Of a DNA stretch of 64,000 nt, positions 19,731 to 31,689 are shown one piece after another (the stretch's first letter is position 1; each line of letters opens with the position of its first letter). Made by a program: the position numbers and the translations under genes. The DNA is from Gnetum montanum (taxonomy: Eukaryota; Streptophyta; Gnetopsida; Gnetales; Gnetaceae): contig MNCI01004801.1 of NCBI GenBank assembly GCA_015680685.1, positions 521,468-585,467 on the forward strand, written 5' to 3'. The notes under the pieces were generated by a model. The model was not told the DNA's origin, searched no databases, and saw nothing but the letters and a program-made list of their open reading frames with translations.

Positions 19731-22050
19731 GAGCAGGTGGTAATCGAGCTAATGGTGGAAGAGGTGTATTTGGATGAGAATGATAGTGCGTTTATGGAAC
19801 AAAACTCCTAGGAGAAGGAGTTCTATAGTACTCGTGAATCTGGTAGTATGGTTGAGAAGCGACGTGACTAGTGGAGTCACATGGAGAGATTAGCTACTGA
19901 ACGTAGTATCCATATGGGTCAGGTTGATAGTAAGGACACTATTGATGTGGTAATGGAATTCCCCATGATTGTGGATGTTGCCATTTTTGATACTATTCAT
20001 TTAGTTATGGTGGAGCTCCACTTAGATAATATGTCAAGGGTTGGTGAAACTTCCTTAGGTTACCTTGAGGATAAGATAACCTTTTGGGTGTTTGCCATCT
20101 ATTTAATCATGGGTTTAGTGCATACACCCTAGACTCTTGTAGATGTGAGAATACTAGGCAACATTCTTTAGGATGGTCATATTGGCATATCTCATAGCCA
20201 CCATCATTGTCTGTATTTGAATCCACAACCTCTTCAATGATGGTAACTTTGCCCTTACATTTGTTACGTGCATACTTAGCTTCTTTCCTCTTCCTTCTCT
20301 CTCAGTCACTACTTTGCTCTCTAGACTATTTGACTATTTTTAGAATAGTTTGAAATTTATCATCTAGGGAGTTTCACATTTGATCTACCTTTTCTGATAC
20401 ATCTGATGCAAATTTTTGAATGGGCAAAGTCTTCCTATTCACCATCTCTTCTAGTGGTGACTCTTCTTCATCTTCACAAAATCTAACTTCCTTGTTTCAG
20501 AGGGAAGGATCTCTATTGTATTCCTCTACACTTTCTCTTTTCCTTAACTCACCTTCCTCCTTAGCAACTTGCTCCAACAATCTTTGTATTTGATGGGCTC
20601 AAAGCTCAAATAGCCTTCCTTGGGCATAAGTCCCAAGGGTTCTTTGTGTTTCATACCTAAGCCCATCTACGAGATGGTGTAGTTGTTCCTTTTGTGAGTA
20701 ACCATAGCCAAGGAAACAATGTAATAATGCATAATATTAGCCATGGAAGCATCCAAGGGTTTGTGTCCTCCTTGTTTCCATCCTTGGATTTGCCTATGCA
20801 AGTTGGACACTTAGGAGTACGTTTGATACTTATCATTGAATAGCTCTAACATGGTACTCCATCGATGAATGGATTCTAATTCTAAGGACTAGTACTAGCT
20901 TTTCGCTTCCTTGATCAATGTATGTGGAAATAACTTTAGTTTTTGCCACTCATTTTGTATATTTTGCAAGGCACATGCATCGTAAAATGCTTGTAGATGA
21001 TTTTAAGGATCAGCAATGTATCCCCCTTCAAATCGTGGGATGTTGTTCATGTCTAGTCTTTTGATCCTACTATCCTTCTGGTGCCTTGTTGGAATCGTAA
21101 CATCCTCTGTTATATCTAACATACTTCAGGTGGCGAGTAGCAGTTCATCGTGATCATATTTTCTATGGCATCTATGATGCCTATGCTATTCCCTACTCTC
21201 TCTCCTTTCATGATGTGTTTCTCTGGAATACCCTTGTTCCCTTTCTCAACTATTTTGTCTATGATCTCTATTTCGCTTACCATTTTCCTCATGGTATTTT
21301 CTTTTGTGACTATGTTTAGATCCTAAAGGAGAGGGGGAAGGAAATGATGAAGGTGAAGACAAAGGGGGACTGACACTGTGATGGCACTTGTCACTTTCTC
21401 TTTGGTGGTCTCAACCTCGGTCATGGTTACGATCGAAATGTCCATCAATGTCACATGTTCATGTTCCTTTCTTGGAACCTTTGTGTCTATTGGTATCAGA
21501 ACCTAGGTTATGAATAGTTGAGTGAAGGTTCTAATACATAACTCCTTGTCCGAAGTTAACAAGAGGAACATTGTTTTGTGGAAAACCTCCCGAGGTAGGT
21601 TCACCACCCTCATTTTCACTTAAGACATATGGAACATCTTGAGACCACTTTCCCTTCACAAATTTGTAATGTCTCTCCTATTGTAAGTCCCTTTGACATT
21701 GTGCCTCTGTGGGTTGATACTCTCTCGAGTCATGTTCATGCACAACGTACTCTACCTGCAAGTGCTGCATACCAATTCATGTGAGAGCATGAAGATGCAT
21801 GCTTGGGACTAAGCGATCAAGAGGTAACACTATGTTACCTTCTAAATTACATCAACACAGTTGTTCATCCTAGTGGAGGATAAAGGTAAAGTTTGATATA
21901 TACTCATCAAGATGAGCGTATACCACATGAAATTGTTGGGGCATTGGCGGGTCATCATGTGTACTATGCCTTTGATTATTCATTATGTTGGACCTAGTCG
22001 GTGAAGCACTCTCATAAGAAGAAGGAGAAATGGTTAATTATTCAGTGTGC
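19731..22050 (-). pseudogene. AU-1 gag
   Basis: Heavily broken. Recognisable in fragments: a start region with 'QQFHVVYAHLDEY', a Ser/Pro-rich then basic His/Arg/Lys-rich stretch around 21,200-21,380, and the capsid domain around 20,580-21,090 (ALCASMANII-type equivalents of the AU-3 and NA motifs, including the LYAQGRLFEL-like block). The assignment rests on collinearity with AU-3 gag (55,561-57,540) rather than on one open frame. Confidence 0.6.
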
Positions 22051-22148
22051 AATACTCTTTTTCAATGATTGTAGGATAACTAACCCTAAGGGTTCATTCC
22101 AATGATGGGAAGATTTCTTAAGTTCTAATTAGTGCACAAACACCAAAA

Positions 22149-22166
22149 TCCCTGACAACGATGCCA
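22149..22166 (-). other. AU-1 primer binding site
   Basis: TGGCATCGTTGTCAGGGA on the minus strand, one base inside the LTR. tRNA-Asp-like; differences from the tRNA complement are transitions. Confidence 0.65.
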
Positions 22167-22167
22167 A

Positions 22168-23014
22168 TGATGAGCGGTGAGGTACCCCTACGCCCAACCA
22201 TATGAATATGAGCATTTACGCATGATCTAGTTGAACTCCAAGGATTAAGTGCTTATGCACTTACATAGAACAAGGATGGGTTATGCAATCGTTGTCTTCC
22301 CAAGCTTACTTGTAAGGCACAATTATATGGTTAAGTAATCTTGAGGTATATGATTTTTATGTTTTTTATGTTTTATGTTCCTAGTGCTTAAAATGGAGAG
22401 ATGAAATAATCTAATAACTAATTTGATTTAACTAGTTAACTATTCTCTAACTAGTCCTAACACCAACATTTGTTTCCATTCTCTAGATACATCCTGAACT
22501 AGTGTAACACTATTGGAATTACCAAACGCTAGTTGTTACTAGATTACCAAGTGTTCCATGTATGCTCGAAGTGGTCATGCTAAGTGTGCTTATTTGTTGG
22601 AAATTAATAATTCTATAAAATAACATCAATTAACTAGTGAAAGCATTAAATAACTATATATAATATTAAATGCAATAAATAAGCTATTCTGAATGTTGCA
22701 AGGTTTATCATAAAGTTCATCTTTATTTCTGGACACAAGGTGTGCTCAGGTACATAATGCTCGAATAAAGATCCAATCACTTTATGACTCCTACTACAGG
22801 CACTCAGAAATAATTCTAACTCTGGGAAGGAGAAATTGCAAGAGTTTGGCTAAGGGACTAAGAAACTAAGTACAAAACCAAGTGCCCCTGTCTCTTATTT
22901 ATAGGTGATGAAATAAGTTTTGATATCGCTTTGACACCTCCGATATTGCATACCCAGTATTAAGGGTCCAATATCACAGGTTTGATATCGAGGGTCCAAT
23001 ATCATGACTCATCA
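22168..23014 (-). repeat. AU-1 5' LTR
   Basis: 847 bases. Reading on the minus strand it starts TGATGAGTCATG and ends GCTCATCA. U3 has degenerate GATATCG/GATATTG repeats (about 22,920-23,005) next to a TATA box (CCTATAAATAAG, about 22,900-22,911). The last 60 bases match the NA LTRs closely. Confidence 0.8.
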
Positions 23015-24640
23015 GTCTTCCTTTGCACCACTTCATCTAGTGGTGCTTCCTTTTTTGAATCACAAAAACATACCTTCCTCTTGTAGATGGAGGATTTTCT
23101 ATTATATTCTTTTGTACTTCCACTTTTTTCAGTTCCCCTTATTTTGCTACTTATTCAATCAACCTTTGGATTTGATGGGCTTGCATTTCAAAAAGTCTCT
23201 CTTGGGCATAGAGCCTAATAATTTCTCGTGTTTTGTTTCGAACCCCATCTATGATGTGGCATAGTTTCTCCCTTTGAGATAATCCATGGCCTAGGCATTG
23301 GTGCAAGAGAAAGTAGTACCTTTCCAGAGCCACATCCAAGGACTCATGATTTCCTTATTTCCACCCTTGGATTTTCTTCCTTAGATTGAACACTCTAGAG
23401 TACATTTGATATTTATCATTGAATAGCTCTAACATCATACTTCATCTATGAATAGATTTTAGCTCCAAATACTAGTATTAGCTTTCTGCTTCTTTGATAA
23501 GTATTCTAGGGAATAATTTCAACTTCTGTCACTTGTTTTCAATATTTTAAAAGACACAAGCATTTATGGAAAGCTTGTAGATGATGCTATGGATCAACAT
23601 TATATCCTTCTTCCAATTTGAAAATATTATTCATGTCTAGTCTTTTGATCCTACTATCCCTTTGATGCCTAGTGGGGATTTTAACTACTTGTGAAACATT
23701 CAACATATTTCTAGTGGCCAACCATGGTTTATCATCATCATCATATCTATAGTGATCCCTATTATGACCATGCATCCTATGGTGAGTTATGTTGTGCCCC
23801 CTTTCCTAATGATGCTCTTCTTTCTCACTATGTTGACTTCCATCCTAGCTTCTATTATCATAATGGAACCTCCTATCATCTTCATCTCAATCCTAATCAT
23901 CCCTATTTCTATCTCTACCATGGTTTCTCTTATCAAAATTTGACGATGAGGAGGATGGTAAAGTTGGAGGACTAAGAGAACAATGCCTTCTAGTACTTCT
24001 CTTTTGATCCTTAGCCTAATCCTTCTCCTTATCTTTACCCTTCTTCTTATCATTCTCTTTGTCCTTAGATGAATGACTAGGAGACCTATCTTTTGAGGTT
24101 CTTTGATCTTTGGACTCTATCCTACCCTCACCAAAGTTCTTCGAGGTTGACTACAACCTTTGATGAAGGATGTTCTCCTTAATGAAAAGAGGAGAATCTG
24201 TGTACTGAAAGGGTCATGAGAAGAAATCATTGTTCTCCTTTTACAATTGTAAGAACAACAGTGTTGGGATTCATTTTGCTTTTAGAGCCTTCATAGCACA
24301 CCTCCATGCATTTGTCTTTTTGGAGCTATGTTTTTATAGGTTGATAGTCCCTAGAGATATTATCCATTGTTTCATACTTAGGTCCAATTACTTCAATACC
24401 TAGCCTCATGAGTTGGACCATGAACATGGTGGAAATAGATAGATTAGGGGTAACACAATGCTATTGTCCATATCTCTCTAGCATAATTACTCATCCTAAT
24501 GGAGGATGAAGGGGAAGTATGGATAATAGGGATTTGGATAGGCATAAACTACCTTTAGCTACTAAGGCTTCTCACTAGTAGTCCTTTGCATCCTATCTTG
24601 TTGCTCATTGAAATTGTTCTTATGTAATGGAGATTAATTC
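23015..24640 (-). pseudogene. AU-2 gag fragment
   Basis: Gag of another AU-type element, cut at its low end by AU-1. Capsid motifs include IPTRHQRDSRIKRLDMNNIF (about 23,690-23,630), then after frameshifts ALERYYFLLHQCLGHGLSQ and LCHIIDGVRNKTREI (23,339-23,220). Upstream (about 23,790-24,100) lies an Arg/Asp/Lys-rich segment (NHGRDRNRD and similar), as in AU-1 and AU-3. The rest of this element (pol, 3' LTR) is not in the window. Confidence 0.68.
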
Positions 24641-24801
24641 CTATGAGCAAAATCCATTTTAGTGATATGTGTTAAGCATGCCTTGAGATGAGTTTGTTAT
24701 TATTATTATGATGAATGAATGATATTTCATTATGTTCTCCTCACAATGCTTTTATCTGAATTCACTAGTTAATAATATTTAGTGCACTTAGCCAAACTAA
24801 G

Positions 24802-24819
24802 TCCTCAACAATGATGCCA
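24802..24819 (-). other. AU-2 primer binding site
   Basis: TGGCATCATTGTTGAGGA on the minus strand, one base from the LTR end at 24,821. Same type as AU-1, with further transitions. Confidence 0.5.
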
Positions 24820-24820
24820 A

Positions 24821-25210
24821 TGAGGAGCAATAGGTATCCCCTACAGCCAATCATACAAATCACAAGCATTCACCAGTGATTCAGTTAAATTTAATAGACT
24901 TTGTTACATAAGTAGCCAATATCCCTAATAGTAAATCATGGAGTTGTGAATCATTGCCTTTTTAATCCACACTTTTGTCTAATTGTATGTATAGTTAAGT
25001 GTGGTTAAGGCATAAGACATGCATTTTTATAATTATTTTATTATATTTTCTCCTAATTACTTAACAATAAAATGAAGATTTGATAATTAAATTTAATAAC
25101 TAATTCCTACATCAGCTAACCAAATGTGAAGTAACCATTCAGACTTGTCATACATATCCTAAACTTATGCTAACACTACTAGGTTACCAAGTGTATACTA
25201 CTAGGCATAC
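24821..25210 (-). repeat. AU-2 LTR, partial
   Basis: The plus strand starts TGAGGAGCAATAGGTATCCCC and aligns to the AU-1 LTR until about ACCAAGTGT near 25,190. Then it breaks. Sequence from TATAACACCCC at about 25,211 is unrelated. Confidence 0.5.
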
Positions 25211-27306
25211 TATAACACCCCTATTAATTATCTATAATATATCCTATAAATAGCTAATAAAGATGATATGAAACCCCAAGGATTTGTATTTAACCTTGGT
25301 TTAGAAATTTCAAAAGGAATCCATAAAATAGATAAAACTATTAATTAGAAGCATAAATATAGTAAATTAATATAGCATAGCAGAATTTCATAATACTCAT
25401 ATAAATAATTTTATAGAATTTATTTAACGAAAAAGAGAATTTTGCATAGCAACAAAAAGATAAATGACTAAAAATTCCACTAGGTGTATCATAAAATAGT
25501 ACATATAATAAATATTTCAATTATACTTGTTTTGTCTCAAATGGACATCTATAAATAAAATTATTAATGTTTGAAGTTTATTAAATTAACTAATGAAATA
25601 TGAATATATAATAAACAATATTAAATTTTTCCAAACATAGTGCACATGTCAAAATGAAAAACGTTCCTTGCAATCTCATGGTCCTAATAGCATAGACGAC
25701 AAAATCATATCTATTATATTTTATTATTTATTTACAAATATAGGTACATGGCTTAAGTTCCCAAAAAGTATACAAGATTTCGATTTTACAAAAATTATTT
25801 TGCAAGTTGAGAGTGGCCATCTTGTATAGAATTGGTCCACCTTTTGTCCTATGTCCCTCTTCTAGCATTTCCTTGTCTATACTAGGCTACCTGCATTTCA
25901 TCGAAATGCAGGAGTAAGAACTCCTCAAATAAGAAAGGTTATTTTACTTCCCTCTTCATGAAGCATGTAGGTTATGGGCCAAAAGTCTCAAGATATGGGC
26001 TCGGTAAATTCTTTCAATAAAATATATAAAAAGGTTGCAAGGTCCAAAAATGTCACAAATTTTCCTAAAATCTATATAAAATTCAACAATCCAAAGAAAA
26101 TATATATTTTTATATGTAATGCCTTAGTGTTCAAAGATATTGTAAATTGATCTAGAAAATCTAAAGAAAATGTATATTTTAATCAAGCATCTCCGAAGTA
26201 TTGACAGCTCTTGGAACAACCTCACTACTATTATCAGATTAGCCTCGTGACCCTAAACAAGTCACTCATGGTTGGGTTTTGGCAATAGCCTCACTACTAA
26301 CATCCTCAACAGCTGAGGCACACGTATCATTAGAAGGATACGTTTTGACTATGCCTCACAACATATCACTAGACTCAACTATTTAGTGCCATGATCTTGG
26401 CTAAATCCATGGACTTACGAACCAAAATCCATCCAACAACCATTGTTCCCATGGGATGGGTCCCACTAAAGAACACGCCACTACTACATCTAGATGGGGG
26501 CATCTAAAAGATTTGCAACTCACATTACCAACTGAGCAAAATTAGTCATACAAATATTATTATTTTATTCAAAAAGTCCAAAAGGTACCAAAATGGCCAA
26601 AAATTCATAAAAGCTCAAATTTCACAAAATTCTTGCAAAATCATGTTTAGGTTATCCCAATATTCATAAAATATCCAAGGACAACTTGGAAATAATTTTC
26701 CCAATTTCTTAAATTTACCAGAAAAGGGTATGAATAAGATTAAAATATTGTTTTTCAAAAAAAGGTCCCAAAATAACAAAAATCTAACGACATGCTAATT
26801 AAAATCGTAGCAGAATAGTAGAGAAGAAGGAAGCCGAGAGAAGAGATAGAAAATTCATAGTAGGTCATCTATATGAAAGGAAAATAAAATAAACTTCCTT
26901 ACCATTAGCAGGCTTCCAGAATTTTCTTATGTCTTACTTTTTTACCTAATGCTCTCAATTGGTTTTGCCTTGCTTTGCCTATCACACTTGAAACTTTTCC
27001 TCAAACCATGACAAGATGTATCTAGAGCTACTACCTATTTATAGGGAAACCCTGAAAGAAAAAAGGGCAAAAAATTGTTTTTCTAGAGAAATGTGATGGA
27101 ACATGGCTTTTTGAAAAACAAGGATTAGTCAAAAAAGGTAGTAAAAAACCAACGGCTGATGAGGCTACAAAGCAAAACGCAAGGCGATGACGAAAGGGAT
27201 GCAAAAAAAAATTACAAAATGTATATGATATGCATAGGTTATATGCAAGCATATAACATATATACTTCTTACTTCTTTTTTTTTTTTTTTTTTTTTCAAT
27301 GGGGTT
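25211..27306. other. Non-coding AT-rich stretch
   Basis: No credible gene. It begins with TATAACACCCC, similar to the termini of many plant gypsy LTRs (TGTAACACCC), directly at the break in the AU-2 LTR. A minus-strand CCTATAAATAGG lies near 27,040. It may be the 3' LTR/untranslated region of the chromovirus at 28,600-30,275, but no matching mate was found. Confidence 0.35.
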
Positions 27307-27566
27307 NNNNNNNNNNNNNNNNNNNNNNNNNNNNNNNNNNNNNNNNNNNNNNNNNNNNNNNNNNNNNNNNNNNNNNNNNNNNNNNNNNNNNNNNNNNNNN
27401 NNNNNNNNNNNNNNNNNNNNNNNNNNNNNNNNNNNNNNNNNNNNNNNNNNNNNNNNNNNNNNNNNNNNNNNNNNNNNNNNNNNNNNNNNNNNNNNNNNNN
27501 NNNNNNNNNNNNNNNNNNNNNNNNNNNNNNNNNNNNNNNNNNNNNNNNNNNNNNNNNNNNNNNNNN
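27307..27566. other. Assembly gap (260 N)
   Basis: Unknown bases. Both sides carry a T run (21 T at 27,276-27,296; 20 T at 27,567-27,586), each followed within one base by CAATGG and then GTT after one or two bases. The gap may be artificial. Confidence 0.99.
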
Positions 27567-28599
27567 TTTTTTTTTTTTTTTTTTTTGCAATGGTGTTACG
27601 CATGTGAACATGCTTCTTATGGTGGCGTTGACTTATAAATTTTGATTTCGAATTTTAATTTATATATTTTTAAAAATTATTTTTTTGAGTTTATTCATAA
27701 TTTTTCTATCCTTTAATGCTCTTGTACACAATCACTAATAACATGTACATCAAGACTCCTAATCAAATTCCATTTGAATCTATGGGATTTTCATCAAGTG
27801 CTCTACTAAATCATACATTGAAATCTCATCTAAGCATGACTTTTCATGGTCACAGAATTCAAATGTTGAAACTTTTACGACATGTTGGTAAACTAGAAAT
27901 TGCGATATTTTGAAAACTGTAACTTCGATTCCAGTGAACTAAGGGTCAAAATCTGCATTTTCAAACGTTCCAGACACATTAGTAAGGTCATATTTTAGGT
28001 AGGGCATCATCCTAAGGTACTTTGTTAACAAAGTTGATTTATGCCATATTAAATTATAATTAAGAATGAACTCCAAATCCTAGTGTAATGACAAAAAGTA
28101 CAAAGGATATGGTCTAGGTAGGCTCAAGATCCATAGTTTCTTCATGAATAAAGTATTATATAAGCACATGTACATAAATAATAATAATAATAAAATAAAA
28201 ATATACATGACTAGATGTGCACACTAGAGCATAAATGTACATAAAAAATAAATATACATAGCCAAACACTTATAAGGGCATGATAAATGATAAAAGAAAA
28301 ACTTCCTAGGGTAGTTGGATTTCAACATTTAATCATAAAATATAGAGTAAGTCTATGACTGAGCTCTAACAATAGTCGAATAAAGGATACAAAAATTTAA
28401 CAAAACATCTTAGAAAATGTATTGCATTCACTTATGTAGAAAACTAGTAACAACAACAACAACAATAATGATAATAGTAATGATAGTAATGTGATTCTAT
28501 TTTTTAATCAAGAGTAATAGAGCTAATTTCATGAAATGTATCTAATAGTATTAAAGGATTAATCATATGCATTAAAATAAATAACTAAACCTTGCAAAT
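27567..28599. other. Non-coding AT-rich stretch
   Basis: No credible gene. Contains simple repeats (ATA repeats near 28,178; AAC/AAT repeats near 28,449-28,490). Probably the untranslated region or LTR next to the chromovirus pol. Confidence 0.4.
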
Positions 28600-30275
28600 T
28601 CTTGGGCTACGACATCCTCTCCTCGTTCAAGAATTTTCCTCTTGGAAAATGTGAGAAAATTTTGTTCTCATATTTGCCTTAATTTCCGAAGTTGCCTCTT
28701 GACTTCCATGTAATTCCCAAATAATTTTCACTATAGGAATTACTTCACTCCACAATTTTCTTTCTTTTCTGATGGGGTATTCTTGGTAAGTAATATTTTG
28801 TTATAGATATATTTCTTCCCATTGTATAACATGGCTTTACTCTGGAACATACTTCTTTAGGAGACATGGAAGACATAATGGATTCCTCCTAAACTTGGTG
28901 GCAAAGCTAATTGATGTGCTACTTTTCCAATCTTCTTGACTATTTCAAATAGACCCACATATCTTGAAGTCATTTTTCCTCTTATATCCAAACCTCATCA
29001 ATCCCTTTATTGGAGATGCCTTTAAGAAGACATAATCACCAACTAGAAATTCAAGAGGTCTCCTTCTTAAGTTAGAGTACTTTGTGTATCTATCCTAAGT
29101 AGCCTTAATATATCTTTGGATTTTGTGAACCTGCTCTATGGTTTGATTGATCAAGTTAGTGCTTAACTGCATCCTATCTTCTATGGTAGTCCAACAAACA
29201 GACAATCGACATGGTCTATCATAAAATATCTCATAAGGAGTAGGTTTAATACTTGCTTGATAACTATTATTATATGCAAATTCTACTAAAGGCAACATTT
29301 CATCCCAATCTTCCTTATACTAAAGTGTGCAAGCTTAGAGCATATCTTTGAAAATTTGATTTACTCACTCTGTTTGCCCATCTGTTTGAGGATGATAAGC
29401 AAAACTATATTTAATTTAGTACCTAGATCTACTTGAGAGACTCAACAAAATCTTGAGATAAACTTAGGATCTCTATCAGATATTATTTTAAGTAGAATCT
29501 TCTGTAATTTTACAGTCTCCTCAATAAATAACTTAGCAATATCCACAGTAGTTGCAGTGGAACAGGTAGCAAGAAAATGAGAAGATTTTGTTAGCAAATC
29601 TATCACTATTATTATGACATCATGTTTCCTTTTCACCTTAGTAGTCCTAAAATGAAGTCCATGCTAATAACCTTCCACTTACATTGTGCTATGTCATGAA
29701 CATGAAGTAATCCTTCTAGTTTCTAATGTTTTGCTTTAACTTGTTGACAAATTAACCATTTCGAAACAAATTCAACTATCTCTTGTTTCATCTTAGGCCA
29801 CCAATATTGTATTCTCAAGATTTGAAATACTTTATCAACCCTAGGATGCATCTAATATCTGCTAGTATGAGCTTCTTCTAATAGTTTTTGCCTTACCACT
29901 ATGGGTACATATAATCTACCCTTAAATCTTAACTCACCTTTATCTCCTATTTGTAAATAATTAGAAGAGATTTAACCTAATTTCTTAATCTTTTCTTGGC
30001 ATCAAGCATCTGAATTTTGTTCTTCAATAATATCATCCATGAAATTTAATTGCACAACTAAGCTATTTACTTTACATTTCTTCCTGCTAAGTGCATTTGC
30101 TACTACATTTGCTTTCCTCGAATGATACTTAATATCAATATCAAAATTTGCAAGTAGTTCAATCCATCTTCTCTGTCTCAAATTTAATTGTAGTTGGGTC
30201 ATGAGATATTGCAAATTCTTATGATCTATCCACAAGTTTAGTTTCTCTAAAAACAAATAATGTCTCCAATTTATG
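28600..30275 (-). pseudogene. Chromovirus-type Ty3/gypsy pol fragment (RNase H, integrase, chromodomain-like end)
   Basis: RNase H end at 30,256-30,002 (LWIDHKNLQYLMTQLQLNLR, RRWIELLANFDIDIKYH, ANVVANALSRKK). Integrase from about 29,930: zinc region (LLEEAHTSRY, MHPRVDKVF, QYWWPKMKQEI, FVSKWLICQQVKAKH; one zinc Cys is Trp), core (ISMDFILGL, IDLLTKSSHFLA, IISDRDPKFISRF), then LPLVEFAYNNSYQASIKPTP (29,298 on). The end (PLEFLVGDYVFLKASPIKG, KVIPIVKIIWELHGSQEATS-like) fits the C-terminal chromodomain region of the Tekay/Del group. Several frameshifts. RT and gag are absent: the fragment begins at the copia junction near 30,275. Confidence 0.8.
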
Positions 30276-30678
30276 TTAACAATATGTTATTCATCATTAT
30301 TTCATCATAGTCCTTTTGCATTATATCCTTCCATTCTTTAATTTTTAGGGCTTCTTTTACAGTTAATAATTAATTAATTAGGGCTAAGTAGGAAAAATTA
30401 GGTCTTCCTTAGCTTATTATATATCATTTTTGGAAGTTAATATTAAGGATTTGAGATGAGGGTTGGTTCTTCTCCACCCATGGCCTTGGATCATAGGCCT
30501 ATTCTTCCTTCTTCTTGTCTTCTTCATGGTTGTAGAATGAGTCAAATCCTAAGGTTTGATCATCAAAGATTACACTTATTGATACATGTCACTTCTTCTT
30601 AACTAGATCAAAACACTTATAGCCACTTGTATTCGAATCATATCCAAGAAAGATACACCTCCTACCTATATTATCTAA
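30276..30678 (-). pseudogene. Copia integrase end and RT start (left piece)
   Basis: Continues the copia element from 38,259. KLDNIGRRCIFLGYDSNTSG YKCFDL is the standard copia integrase tail (30,678-30,600). It is followed by a linker and the first RT residues (EALKIKEWKDIMQKDYDEIM, about 30,355-30,290). The sequence then passes abruptly into chromovirus RNase H. Confidence 0.8.
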
Positions 30679-30683
30679 CTTCC

Positions 30684-31528
30684 TAATAAGTGGTGAGATA
30701 CCCCTACACTCAACCATACGAATATGAGCGTTTTCATGCGCGATCCGGTCGAACTCCGCAGACGGACTAGTTGTGGCACCTAAATCGTTAACCTTAGGTC
30801 GCAGTTTGCTATCTTCCCACCTAGACTAGTATTGTCTTTGTTACGTATGGTTTAGTCCAGAGCGAGGTGTATGATGTGTTCCTAATCTAATGCTACTCCT
30901 GAACACAATGGAAAGTAGTAATTAACTAAGCTAGGAGGAAAAAGGTAAGAGAATCTAATCCAACCTAAGTGCGATGAGCATCCGTTCTTGGATTATTTGT
31001 ACACATCTTGGACTTTGTGCATGACTACCACTGGGATTACCAAGCATAGATCCTAGGTACGCTATTGGGTTACCAAGTAGTCACACTCAAATGCTCATAA
31101 TCAAGTCGTACTCATTCTGTGGTTTAACATGAGATAAGGGTGAGAGAAACTAATTAGGAAAGTAGTAAATAACAATTAAATAAATAAATAACAAAGTGAA
31201 TGCTACAATGATGAAGTAATCTTGATCTTTATTTCTGGTCGTGTATGTGTTCAAGTACGTCACACTCAAATAAAAGATGTCATACAATTACATTCACCAC
31301 ACTACGGGCAAACATGGGAAAATAATCTATCTTTGAAGGGATCAAACTGCTAGAGTTTAGCTACAAGATACTCTCTCTTCTGAAACAAGGGAGAGCCGCC
31401 TCTTATTTATAGAATTGGCAATGGGTTTCGATATTGCATACGTGATATCGCTGGGAAAGATGCGATATCGCATACGTAATATCGTGGCCCATGTGATATT
31501 CCGGCCCATGCGATGTTGCATCTCATCA
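30684..31528 (-). repeat. NA-2 3' LTR
   Basis: 845 bases. The outer end reads TAATAAG on the plus strand where CA-type termini elsewhere give TGATGAG, so the terminal dinucleotide is mutated. The palindromic array is at about 31,430-31,505 and the TATA box on the minus strand at about 31,406-31,415. The polypurine tract TGTGGGGGTA (minus) is at 31,529-31,538. Confidence 0.85.
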
Positions 31529-31689
31529 TACCCCCACAACTGAATAAAAACTCATCCTTGAGTTTTAGTGATTACACAGTGGATAGGTATGGGATTATTG
31601 GATGAAAAAAGAAATGGGATGATGCCGCAGTGTGGGAAGAAAACAAAAGAAAGACACAACACAAAAAGTGCTACAACTACAAAAACTTG

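Larger units (their letters stand above)
15265..23014 (-). mobile_element. AU-1: gag-pol Ty3/gypsy element, 3' end missing
   Basis: It has a 5' LTR (22,168-23,014), primer site, gag, protease, RT, RNase H, integrase and part of a post-pol tail, all on the minus strand and all decayed. Its LTR termini, primer site, gag and pol match AU-3. At the low end, alignment to AU-3 continues to about 62,230 there and then stops at 15,265. The last 1.4 kb of tail, the polypurine tract and the 3' LTR are absent. It was inserted into the gag of AU-2. Confidence 0.8.

Noticed and set aside
27159-27638. Long open frames spanning the N block
   Set aside because: They are open only because unknown bases and poly-T/poly-A are read as codons.
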